In this document: positions 10,155-17,162 of the stretch, in pieces
How positions within the stretch are numbered: the first letter of the stretch is position 1
How the letters are laid out: each line of letters begins with the position of its first letter
NCBI RefSeq assembly: GCF_003725795.1
Contig: NZ_RBEE01000012.1
Location: 310,001 to 374,000, forward strand
Direction: 5' to 3'
DNA from: Pedobacter jejuensis
Lineage (GTDB): Bacteria > Bacteroidota > Bacteroidia > Sphingobacteriales > Sphingobacteriaceae
DNA length: 64,000 bases
Position numbers and translations under genes: made by a program
The notes under the pieces: model-generated
What the model saw: only the letters and a program-made list of their open reading frames with translations
The model's database searches: none
What the model was told of the DNA's origin: nothing

Positions 10155-10274
10155 CTATAACAAGGGTTTTGCGTCAGGCGGGCTGAAGTGCAAAATTCAA
10201 CAGTAGTTCTTCAATTAACAATTAGCAATAAATTTAGCTTTTGTGCTTCGAAATCCCGGTCGAACGCAAAGCCC
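10155..10274 (+). other. attC-like palindromic site 1 (3' end lost)
   Basis: It opens with CTATAAC (10155-10161). The arms pair as GGGTTTTGCGT against ACGCAAAGCCC (10264-10274), and inside that as CTGAAGTGCAAAA against TTTTGTGCTTCGA. This is a long, interrupted, imperfect stem as in integron attC sites. The terminal GTTATAG expected after 10274 is missing, so this copy appears truncated and may no longer recombine. Confidence 0.6.
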
Positions 10275-10367
10275 AGAAATTTTAGTGGTAATTTCGTAGA
10301 TCGATGCCGTGAAACAAAACAAACAACTTTTTAAACAGTAAACAACCGAATTAATTGATAGATAAGA

Positions 10368-11396
10368 ATGAACAACTTTAAAAATGACTACTCTGTTGGA
10401 GCGCACCCAAATATTTTAAATAAATTAATAGAAACTAATCTTGTTCCTCAATTGGGTTATGGCGAAGACGAATATTCAGCTCAAGCAAAAGATTTATTAA
10501 AACAAAAGATAAATAATTTCGACGCAACAATTTATTTTGTTTCGGGAGGAACGCAGACAAACCTTCTTGTCATTTCGACTCTTTTACAAGTTCACGAAGC
10601 CGTAATAAGTGCTAAAACGGGACACATTTTTGCACACGAAACAGGCGCAATTGAAGCAACAGGACATAGAGTAATTACGGTCGACAGTCATGATGGAAAG
10701 CTAAAGCCTAGCGACATAGAAAAAGTGTTGCAAGCCTATTCTTTAAGACCACACGTTGTAAAACCTAAAATGATTTATGTTTCAAATTCTACCGAAATTG
10801 GCACTATTTATAATAAGGAAGAATTAGAACAGTTGTCCGAATTTTGTAAGACACAGAGTTTATTGCTCTTTTTAGATGGTGCAAGATTGGGACACGCTTT
10901 GACTGCTGAAAACAATGATTTGACACTAAAGGACATCGCTAAACTGACAGACATATTTTACATTGGAGGCACTAAGAATGGTGCTCTATTAGGAGAAGCA
11001 ATTGTTTTTAATAAACCGCATTTAGCACCAGAATTCGACTATGCTTTAAAGCAAAAAGGAGCATTATTGGCAAAAGGAAGGTTGTTAGGCATTCAGTTTC
11101 TTGAATTATTCAAAGACGATTTATATTTCGATTTAGCCAAACACGCCAATAAAATGGCAATGAAAATATCAGCTGCAGTGGAAGAGAAAGGTTATTCTTT
11201 TTTAACACAATCAACAACTAATCAAATTTTTCCCATCTTGCCCAAAACACTTATTAGCAAACTAAATGAAAAATATTTGTTCTACGAATGGGCGGCTATC
11301 GATGAAACTAAATCAGCAATTAGACTAATAACTTCTTGGGCGACAGACGAAACCAAAGTAGATGAATTTATTAATGATTTAAATGAACTCGAATAA
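10368..11396 (+). CDS. Low-specificity threonine aldolase-like / beta-eliminating lyase (PLP)
   Basis: A 342-residue fold-type I PLP enzyme of the threonine aldolase/beta-eliminating lyase group, which cleaves L-threonine or L-allo-threonine to glycine and acetaldehyde, or a related hydroxy-amino acid. Visible motifs are the phosphate-binding GGTQTN at about 60, His90 in FAHETGA that stacks on PLP, Asp170 in FLDGARLGHAL, and the Schiff-base lysine 203 in IGGTKNGA. Length fits the family (about 340). It occupies its own putative cassette, ending just before the palindrome at 11405-11536. Substrate is inferred from family only. Confidence 0.9.
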   Translation: MNNFKNDYSVGAHPNILNKLIETNLVPQLGYGEDEYSAQAKDLLKQKINNFDATIYFVSGGTQTNLLVISTLLQVHEAVISAKTGHIFAHETGAIEATGHRVITVDSHDGKLKPSDIEKVLQAYSLRPHVVKPKMIYVSNSTEIGTIYNKEELEQLSEFCKTQSLLLFLDGARLGHALTAENNDLTLKDIAKLTDIFYIGGTKNGALLGEAIVFNKPHLAPEFDYALKQKGALLAKGRLLGIQFLELFKDDLYFDLAKHANKMAMKISAAVEEKGYSFLTQSTTNQIFPILPKTLISKLNEKYLFYEWAAIDETKSAIRLITSWATDETKVDEFINDLNELE

Positions 11397-11404
11397 CAAC
11401 GAAC

Positions 11405-11536
11405 CGCTAACATCGGTTTGGCAATATGACGGCTGAAGTACTTCTGTGAACTATTTGTGCAAGGTTCAACAGAGGTAATTCTATTGAACTTTTGTGCTAA
11501 AAATCCGCCCCTTCGCTAAGCCAAAATCGTTATAGG
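11405..11536 (+). other. attC-like palindromic site 2 (best preserved)
   Basis: Starts CGCTAAC (11405-11411) and ends GTTATAG (11529-11535). The outer arms pair as CTAACATCGGTTTGGC against GCTAAGCCAAAATCGTTATAG, and inner arms as AGGTTCAA against TTGAACTT. The layout is integron-like, with conserved terminal heptamers, mismatched spacers and variable central bases. It shares the phrase GTTTGGCAATATG with site 5 at 14288. Confidence 0.65.
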
Positions 11537-11560
11537 ACATTTTAAAAGGACGATACAGAA

Positions 11561-12430
11561 ATGGGGACTTGGGGAACAGCCATAAAAGACAGTGACGCAT
11601 TTGCTGACATTTACAGTGAGTTTTTCGACTTATATAATAAAGGAGGACAACCCGACATCATTTCCAAAAAAATCGTAGACGACAAGTGGGAAATTCTTGA
11701 AATAGAAGAAGAAAAGAACAGTTTGTGGTTTGCTCTTGCCTTAGCCCAATGGGAAACAAAATCGCTTGACCCAAAAGTATTATCGACAGTTGAAGAGATA
11801 ATTATATCAGATGCTGACTTGAAAATTTGGCTTGACCTTGGAGCAAGTGAACAATACATTAAAAAGCGAAAAATTGCCCTTGAAAAATTCCTTGAAAAAA
11901 TAAAATCAGACAGACCAAAAGTTAAACCAAGAAAACGAGAAAAATTAAAAACCCCAATTTTCGCAATAGGTGACTGCTTAGTTTTTAAATTGACAAATGG
12001 AAATTATGGCGGCGCTGTTGTTTTAGCAACTGACAATAATCCTGAGACTGGTTACAATTTAGTAGCTACAACAAGACTTAATCAAAATAACAAACCGACA
12101 CTTAAAGACTTTGAAAATGCAGAAGTTCTAATTTGTAATTTCGGTCAGTGGAAGGACAAAGTAGATGTAACTTGGTATATGCCAGATTTATTTTATAAAG
12201 ACTATGCCGACAGTTATGAAATTAATGGAAATATTACGGTGGAATTAGAGTATGAAATAAAGAATTATGACGGCAAAGGTTATTTGTTCAAACCTTCGTG
12301 GACATCAGGTTGGAGTATGAACTATTCAGCAGAAAGACAATTTGAATCTGAATTAACGAAACCAAAGCCGTCAAAGATTTTAACTATAAAACAGCTAACT
12401 AAAAAAGTGAAATGGTTGAAAGTTTTCTAA
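11561..12430 (+). CDS. DUF4259-like hypothetical protein
   Basis: A 289-residue protein. The N-terminus (MGTWGTAIKDSDAFADIY) and first 110 residues resemble the DUF4259 family. The second half (about 130-250) is a separate domain with IGDCLVFKLTNGNYGGAVV and VLICNFGQWKDKVDVTWY. The two are joined by a lysine-rich linker. No catalytic motif is evident and no signal peptide is present. DUF4259-type proteins often occur beside toxin or defence genes, suggesting a possible immunity role, but that is inference. It forms its own cassette, with an attC-like boundary starting at 12441. Confidence 0.72.
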   Translation: MGTWGTAIKDSDAFADIYSEFFDLYNKGGQPDIISKKIVDDKWEILEIEEEKNSLWFALALAQWETKSLDPKVLSTVEEIIISDADLKIWLDLGASEQYIKKRKIALEKFLEKIKSDRPKVKPRKREKLKTPIFAIGDCLVFKLTNGNYGGAVVLATDNNPETGYNLVATTRLNQNNKPTLKDFENAEVLICNFGQWKDKVDVTWYMPDLFYKDYADSYEINGNITVELEYEIKNYDGKGYLFKPSWTSGWSMNYSAERQFESELTKPKPSKILTIKQLTKKVKWLKVF

Positions 12431-12440
12431 GAAAAACGCC

Positions 12441-12454
12441 CTATAACAGCACCT
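12441..12454 (+). other. Left end of attC-like site 3, interrupted
   Basis: CTATAACAGCACCT begins like the other sites but breaks off into a short decayed reading frame. The last nine bases, ACAGCACCT (12446-12454), recur at 12627-12635, where the rest of a normal palindrome follows. Either an insertion split one site, or two related sites lie back to back. Confidence 0.5.
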
Positions 12455-12455
12455 A

Positions 12456-12617
12456 ATGACAATAGAATTTGAATTACTAAAAATGTGACCTTATGCAGGT
12501 GACGACAGATAAAAGGAAAATCCATTTATTTGCGAAATAAAAATTATTGACGACAAAGGAAAAGAATATAAACATAAACACGAAGGCTGGTGGTTTCCTG
12601 AGACAGAAGAAAAATAA
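12456..12617 (+). pseudogene. Decayed short cassette gene (53 codons with two in-frame stops)
   Basis: From the ATG at 12456 one frame reads MTIEFELLKM, then a TGA stop (12486), PYAGDDR, a TAA stop (12510), and then a long sensible stretch (KENPFICEIKIIDDKGKEY, then KHKHEGWWFPETEEK) to a TAA at 12615. The composition and flow are those of a real small protein disrupted by point mutations rather than random sequence. I do not recognise the family. It lies between the two copies of the nine-base direct repeat. Confidence 0.6.
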
Positions 12618-12620
12618 TTG

Positions 12621-12753
12621 GTACTCACAGCACCTTGCAAAAGCGGGGCGCTCGTGATAGCAGAAACTTTTCTGCTCCGAATAAACATTATCGTAGCTTT
12701 ACAGATTGTTCTTCGAAAACCCCGCCTTCGGCAATACCCGAAACGTTACATGC
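12621..12753 (+). other. attC-like palindromic site 3/4
   Basis: Arms AAGCGGGG and CCCCGCCTT pair, flanked by TTGC against GCAA. The site ends with ACGTTACAT (heptamer GTTACAT at 12745-12751). The left heptamer is degenerate here (CACAGCACC), but an intact CTATAACAGCACC lies upstream at 12441. The interior also folds (GATAGCAGAAA against TTTCTGCTC). Confidence 0.58.
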
Positions 12754-12777
12754 AATTTTCACGAACACCCTACATAA

Positions 12778-13395
12778 ATGGACAATAAGAAAATAGAAGA
12801 CGTATTTAATAAAACATTTTCCGGTTTGACACTTTTTTATCGGGACACAGAACTAAGTGAAAATCTTATTTCAAAGTACCAAGTTGGACAAATAATTATG
12901 GAACGTGGTTTTACGGACATGACTTTTATGGGCGGTGGACTTCAATCAAACTTTAGATATTTAATTGCGTCTGCATTCGGTAAAGACCTTTCCGCATTTA
13001 ATCCAGAGGCATCTAAAGTCGGACACATCGTATTGACATCTAACTCTTATTTTAAAGTTTTAGACATCTACCATGTTGACAAAAAGACACAAGTTTTTCT
13101 TCTGAATATTCCTGAACATGCTATAGACTTATTTCATAGTGCAACCACCAACATAGAAACGGACATCATTCAGAAAGCAAGAGAAAGTTTTGAAAGCAAA
13201 AAAGATTTGGAACCGATTAAAGAATTGCACAATTACGATTGGCAGGAAAGGACAAAATTTCCCATTGGAATGAATGATAACGGTGTTTTATTTTTCGACA
13301 ATTCTCAAATAAAGCAAATGAATATTGACCAAATCACAACTAAAAAAGAGATTGAAGAAAACATCCAAGAGAAGAAGCCATGGTGGAAATTTTGA
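12778..13395 (+). CDS. Hypothetical cassette protein
   Basis: A 205-residue soluble protein without signal peptide, membrane segment or motif that I recognise. It has a glycine-rich turn (TFMGGGLQSNFRYLIASAF) around residues 45-65 and a charged C-terminus ending KKPWWKF. The ATG at 12778 is about 25 bases after the GTTACAT boundary, the same spacing seen for other cassette genes. It is followed 28 bases later by a collapsed attC-like site. Composition resembles its cassette neighbours. Function unknown. Confidence 0.65.
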   Translation: MDNKKIEDVFNKTFSGLTLFYRDTELSENLISKYQVGQIIMERGFTDMTFMGGGLQSNFRYLIASAFGKDLSAFNPEASKVGHIVLTSNSYFKVLDIYHVDKKTQVFLLNIPEHAIDLFHSATTNIETDIIQKARESFESKKDLEPIKELHNYDWQERTKFPIGMNDNGVLFFDNSQIKQMNIDQITTKKEIEENIQEKKPWWKF

Positions 13396-13423
13396 TAGAC
13401 CATTTCTTGCTGACCGAAACTGC

Positions 13424-13448
13424 GTGTAACAAGGGTTTGGCGTTACAA
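13424..13448 (+). other. Collapsed attC-like site 5
   Basis: GTGTAAC (13424-13430) and GTTACAA (13442-13448) are mutually inverted heptamer ends separated by only eleven bases, AAGGGTTTGGC. The same AAGGGTTT follows the opening heptamer of site 1. A deletion of the hairpin from a full-length site would leave exactly this. Confidence 0.5.
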
Positions 13449-13453
13449 TTTAG

Positions 13454-13594
13454 TGTTTGATATTGGCAACTTTTGCATCTTCAATTTTTAGCAAATTGAA
13501 AACTAACAAAAAAGTATCAAATTGGATAAATAAAATTTGTGGACTAACAATGATTGGACTTGGAATTAAAGTAGCATTGACTGACCATAAATAG
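13454..13594 (+). pseudogene. C-terminal remnant of a LysE/RhtB-family exporter
   Basis: An open frame of 46 codons without a start ends at TAG 13592. It reads ILATFASSIFSKLKTNKKVS, then NWINKICGLTMIGLGIKVAL, then TDHK. The closing WINKxxGLxxIGLGIKxAL block is typical of the last transmembrane helix of LysE/RhtB amino-acid exporters. The N-terminal four-fifths are missing, and the fragment begins immediately after the collapsed site, so the truncation coincides with a cassette boundary. Confidence 0.65.
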
Positions 13595-13612
13595 AAAACA
13601 CTACTACAAACC

Positions 13613-13660
13613 AGGCTGCTATGTCTCAGGCGGGCTGATTGCAAAATTCAACAAATTCAA
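13613..13660 (+). other. attC-like left arm only
   Basis: TCAGGCGGGCTGA (13626-13638), then TTGCAAAATTCAACA, is nearly identical to the left arm of site 1 (10174-10202). No matching right arm follows: the sequence passes straight into a reading-frame remnant. It is a half-site left by deletion. Confidence 0.55.
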
Positions 13661-13747
13661 GATGAAAATAAAAATTTAAAGGTTAATATTTCTGAACATC
13701 AAGAAAGATACTTAAAAGGAGATGAAGATAAAATTAAAAGAATATGA
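13652..13747 (+). pseudogene. 3' remnant of a gene coupled to the next one
   Basis: The frame QIQDENKNLKVNISEHQERY, then LKGDEDKIKRI, ends in a TGA that overlaps the ATG at 13744 (ATGA). This is the usual form of translational coupling, so a larger upstream gene was probably lost and only its last 31 codons remain, fused to the attC half-site. The codons also run open backwards through the half-site, so the fragment boundary is approximate. Confidence 0.4.
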
Positions 13748-14163
13748 AATTCAAAATTGGCAATGTAAGCTTTTTCCCATTTGAAGTGATACGCAGACTA
13801 TCCTATCTAATACTTTTTCTATTCTTGGTAATTTTTTTCAGCAATGTATTTACTATGTGGGGAGAAGTATTTAGTGGTAGATCGCCTTATGGTTCTAGCG
13901 AAGATTTTCAAACTCTAAATGGAGAGTTTAAATACACATTGAAAATGTCGAAGTTTACTACAGCAGAGGAAGAATTGTTAGAATTAAATAATGCTTTTGA
14001 CAAATTTAAAGAAGAAAATACATTATTTCAAAAAGCAATACTATATAGAACAAGTGAATATTATAATATCAATGTTTGGAAGTTATGGAAATGGTATAGA
14101 TATTTTGAGACAAGTCATATTTTGAGTTATCCTTATTTAGAAAACAAAACAAACATAAAATAA
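13744..14163 (+). CDS. Hypothetical single-pass membrane protein
   Basis: A 139-residue protein with one strong transmembrane segment at about residues 18-42 (LSYLILFLFLVIFFSNVF), followed by an alpha-helical charged domain (about 65-139) rich in E, K and aromatic residues. The ATG overlaps the stop of an upstream gene remnant. No family is recognised. It is the only intact gene of its putative cassette, which ends in the palindrome at 14288-14391. Confidence 0.6.
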   Translation: MKFKIGNVSFFPFEVIRRLSYLILFLFLVIFFSNVFTMWGEVFSGRSPYGSSEDFQTLNGEFKYTLKMSKFTTAEEELLELNNAFDKFKEENTLFQKAILYRTSEYYNINVWKLWKWYRYFETSHILSYPYLENKTNIK

Positions 14164-14287
14164 TTTAAAAACAATCGTAAATTGTAGCCTGACAGATAAA
14201 AACGGTAGACACTAAATAAAGCAGAGGAACTAATCAACATCTTACGAAGACAATTATGACAACTGAAAGAAAAACTTACCATAAAAT

Positions 14288-14391
14288 CTGTTTGGCAATA
14301 TGGCGACATAAGTGCTAAATTCAAGTCCAGTTCTTCGATTGAACTTTTACGCTAGAAAGCCGCCACTGCGCCAAGCCTTTAACGTTATAGA
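14288..14391 (+). other. attC-like palindromic site 6
   Basis: CTGTTTGGCAATATGGCG pairs with CGCCACTGCGCCAAGCC and is followed by TTTAACGTTATAG (heptamer 14384-14390). Inner arms TTCAAG and TTGAACTT pair. The opening heptamer is mutated. The 124 bases between the preceding gene (14163) and this site hold nothing I can identify. Confidence 0.6.
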
Positions 14392-14495
14392 ACCGACAAT
14401 TACGACAAAAATTTAATGAATTGACCGAATAAAAACTGCACATAATAGGAGTTTTACTTCAGAAGGCCAAGAAACTATTCTGCTAAAAATCGACC

Positions 14496-14502
14496 GTTAC
14501 AT
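14496..14502 (+). other. Cassette-boundary heptamer GTTACAT before the GNAT gene
   Basis: GTTACAT, the same variant that ends the site at 12753, occurs 29 bases before the GNAT start. The 105 bases between it and the end of site 6 contain no gene and only a poor palindrome, so an intervening cassette may have been lost. Confidence 0.3.
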
Positions 14503-14531
14503 CCATGACTTGGCGAAGTAAATAAGACAAA

Positions 14532-15059
14532 ATGATAAACGAAAATTTCAAACCTTTTCCAATTTTGACAAGTGAAAGGCTAACGCTTAGAAAATTAGCA
14601 ATTGACGACCAGCAGGATATTTTTGCTTTGCGTACTGACGCAGAAATAAATAAATATCTGGATAGAGCACCAAGCAAAACAATTGAAGATGCCCTAAACT
14701 TTATCAACAAGGTTAATGAAAACATTGAAAAAACCATGGCATTTTACTGGGCAATTACCTTTACAGATACAAAAAAATTTGTCGCGACTATTTGTCTTTT
14801 TAACTTTTCAGGTGAGAAAAATAGCTGCGAAATTGGATATGAGCTTGTAACAAAATTTCAGAATCAAGGAATAATGAAAGAAGCGGCACAAATAGTTATC
14901 AACTATGTTTTTAACACATTGAAGGTTAGGAATATTCTTGCGTTTACGCATCGCGACAATCAGAATTCAACAAAGCTTCTTTTAAAATTAAATTTTGTAA
15001 AATCTGAAGAAACAGACAAAGAAAATCCTGATTTAAATATTTTCACGTTGAAAAAATAA
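14532..15059 (+). CDS. GNAT-family N-acetyltransferase (RimJ/RimL-like)
   Basis: A 175-residue acetyltransferase that moves an acetyl group from acetyl-CoA to an amine. The N-terminal LTSERLTLRKLAIDDQQDIF and the core beta-strand GYELVTKFQNQGIMKEAAQ (about 112-130), which supplies the acetyl-CoA pyrophosphate loop, are typical of the RimJ/RimL branch, as is the late HRDNQNSTKLLLKLNF. Members modify ribosomal proteins, antibiotics or small amines, and the substrate cannot be told. GNAT genes are common integron cassettes, which fits the location at the end of the array. Confidence 0.88.
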   Translation: MINENFKPFPILTSERLTLRKLAIDDQQDIFALRTDAEINKYLDRAPSKTIEDALNFINKVNENIEKTMAFYWAITFTDTKKFVATICLFNFSGEKNSCEIGYELVTKFQNQGIMKEAAQIVINYVFNTLKVRNILAFTHRDNQNSTKLLLKLNFVKSEETDKENPDLNIFTLKK

Positions 15060-15300
15060 ATCCCATTGACACGTAAAGCATAGTGGAGGATGAATAGGCT
15101 GTTAAACGAACGAGAAGAAAGTCGAAACATAACCATTCGAAATGATTAATTTAAATAAAAATTCGAAGATAAATAGAATTCTATTTATTGGAGTAGATGA
15201 AAAGGAGTTATGGTTTCCAAGATAGCTGAAAACATTCTTAACCAATTTGTTCTAATTCAAGATTATTGATTTTAAAAACAAACCAAGAAAATTATTAATT

Positions 15301-15858
15301 ATGAAAAATGAAATGTCTATCCAACAAAACGAGGAACTATTCAACATTTTGAAAATCCGTTTCGAGAAAAACATGACTCGCCATGAAAACATTGAATGGG
15401 CTGAGGTACAATCTAAGTTAGAGGCGAATGCTGAAAAAGTTAAGTCACTTGGAGAGATGGAAATAACAGGTGGCGAACCAGATGTTATTGCTTACAATAA
15501 AGAAACCAACGAGTACATTTTTTTCGACTGCTCGGCAGAAAGTCCTAAAGGCCGAAGGAGTATTTGCTATGATCATGAAGCCCTGGAATCAAGAAAAGAA
15601 TACAAGCCTCAAAATAGTGCTATTAATATGGCTGCTGATATGGGTATTGAGATTTTAGATGAAGAACAATATCGATACTTGCAACAACTCGGAAAGTTTG
15701 ACACCAAAACATCAAGCTGGGTAAAAACCCCCAACCAGATTAGAAAACTTGGTGGAGCAATTTTTTGTGATTGCCGCTATGATAACGTATTTACCTATCA
15801 CAACGGAGCAGAATCTTACTATGCCGGAAGGGGATTTCGCGGTTCGCTAAAGGTATAG
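15301..15858 (+). CDS. DUF4256 domain protein
   Basis: A 185-residue protein matching the DUF4256 family over its full length, with conserved-looking blocks TGGEPDVIAYNKETNEYIF, DCSAESPKGRRSICYD, and GIEILDEEQYRYLQQLGKFD with its following tryptophan. No biochemical role is established for this family and no catalytic motif is evident to me. It is monocistronic: 241 bases upstream (15060-15300) hold only a 27-codon frame (15142-15225) that I do not call as a gene. It lies just outside the recognisable cassette array, and no attC-like palindrome flanks it. Confidence 0.85.
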   Translation: MKNEMSIQQNEELFNILKIRFEKNMTRHENIEWAEVQSKLEANAEKVKSLGEMEITGGEPDVIAYNKETNEYIFFDCSAESPKGRRSICYDHEALESRKEYKPQNSAINMAADMGIEILDEEQYRYLQQLGKFDTKTSSWVKTPNQIRKLGGAIFCDCRYDNVFTYHNGAESYYAGRGFRGSLKV

Positions 15859-16027
15859 ATTTAAGTAAGTGGTGATATCCAAGTATGAATAAGGCCCTTT
15901 AATTTAAATAATTGTTACCACATGTTATTATGCTTATATTTAATGAGTTATACATAAATGCCAACAAATTCATTCTTCATGATGCGATAAATCTGCTGTA
16001 ACATATTTGAACATTCATCTTATAAAA

Positions 16028-16408
16028 ATGATTACCAAGCAAAATTTCAACACAACTAAAGTACCCAGAACAACGGAAGTGTTCCCACAGGCTGTTATTG
16101 CTGGCAATTTAATATATGTTTCAGGCACCACAGGCATCAATCCAAATACATCAAGCTTAAGCAGCAGCTTTGAAGAACAAGCAGTGCAAGCTTTTAAAAA
16201 CATCAAAATTATACTCGAAGAAGCAGGAAGCAGCATGGATAAAATTCTAAAAACAACTGTGTTTATGGTAACTGGAAATGAATTCAGTGTTTTAAATAAA
16301 GTTTATAAAGATGTATTTCCTCATAATGCCCCTGCAAGGAGTACGCCGCAGGTAATGCCATTTCCTGCCGGAATTTTAATTTCTGTAGAATGTATTGCGC
16401 TTGTTTAA
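16028..16408 (+). CDS. ridA: RidA/YjgF-family protein (enamine/imine deaminase)
   Basis: A 126-residue member of the RidA family, which hydrolyses reactive enamine/imine intermediates released by PLP enzymes, in the cytoplasm as a trimer. The signature is clear: PQAVIAGNLIYVSGTTGINP (about 21-40), FKNIKIILEEAGSSMDKILK, and the C-terminal PARSTPQVMPFP with the conserved arginine. I start at the ATG at 16028; the frame also has a TTG seven codons earlier that adds a non-homologous leader. It is the first of a plus-strand run of small metabolic genes. Confidence 0.9.
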   Translation: MITKQNFNTTKVPRTTEVFPQAVIAGNLIYVSGTTGINPNTSSLSSSFEEQAVQAFKNIKIILEEAGSSMDKILKTTVFMVTGNEFSVLNKVYKDVFPHNAPARSTPQVMPFPAGILISVECIALV

Positions 16409-16510
16409 AAAAAATTACAACTGCTTACCAGTAAAGCACTCCATATTCTTTTCAGAATGTCAGGCGCTCAATTTTTAGTGAATTAATAAACACTTTAATA
16501 AGTCAAGCAT

Positions 16511-17077
16511 ATGAAAAGAAACAAATTTATAGCAGCAATTGCAACTTTAATTGCCGCTCCTGCCCTGTCGTTTTCTCAGTTGAAAACAAAAATTATAGAT
16601 GTAACAAAAGGATTTAAAATAAATTCGGGTGAAGGAAGAATTCACGGCCACATGCAATTGAAGGGCGTAAATGCTAATATCCTCGATGTAAAAATATCAG
16701 GAAGCGATACAAATGGCGCTTTAGCAATATTTGAACAAACCTCTCTTTCGCAAGGCAAAGGCACACCATTACATATTCACGATGCTCAGGATGAAGTTTT
16801 CTATGTTATAGAAGGTGCATATTATTTTAAAGTTGGTGATGATACGTATGATTTAAAAGTTGGTGACAGCATCTTTTTGCCTCGAAAAATTCCGCACGCA
16901 TGGACACAGGTATCTGAAAGGGGGAAAATGATAGTGATATTGCAACCCGCAGGAAAACTTGAAAATTTCTTTTTAGCGATGGCGAATTTAAAACATGAAC
17001 CAAACCAAGCAGAGATTGCAAAGATTTTTTCTGACAATGGAATGAATGTAGTTGGACCACCACTTAAACTTAAATAA
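16511..17077 (+). CDS. Secreted cupin-domain protein
   Basis: A 188-residue protein with a signal peptide (about 1-22, ending SFSQ) and one cupin barrel. Cupin motif 1 is GTPLHIHDAQDEVFYVIEG (His-X-His and the distal Glu) and motif 2 is GDSIFLPRKIPHAWT (second metal His). The metal site is complete, so it could be a dioxygenase of the quercetinase type or an isomerase. A periplasmic location is unusual for that class. It lies 85 bases before the NmrA-like gene, probably in the same transcription unit. Confidence 0.85.
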   Translation: MKRNKFIAAIATLIAAPALSFSQLKTKIIDVTKGFKINSGEGRIHGHMQLKGVNANILDVKISGSDTNGALAIFEQTSLSQGKGTPLHIHDAQDEVFYVIEGAYYFKVGDDTYDLKVGDSIFLPRKIPHAWTQVSERGKMIVILQPAGKLENFFLAMANLKHEPNQAEIAKIFSDNGMNVVGPPLKLK

Positions 17078-17162
17078 TTATTTTTTCGACTACAACTACA
17101 GTAGATTTGGTTACTTCTAGTTGTTTGATTCTTCAGAAATTTGAAACATCAAATAATAGAAA

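Noticed and set aside
12491..12688. 65-residue minus-strand frame over the decayed mini-gene and attachment site
   Set aside because: It is the antisense of the palindrome and the broken cassette gene; the plus-strand reading gives the protein-like sequence.
15101..15107. GTTAAAC, an exact match to the standard attC R' consensus, after the GNAT gene
   Set aside because: No pairing left arm or opposing heptamer can be found around it, so a seven-base match is not enough.
15142..15225. 27-codon frame between the GNAT and DUF4256 genes
   Set aside because: The peptide looks somewhat protein-like (INRILFIGVDEKELWFPR), but there is no ribosome binding site and nothing to compare it with.
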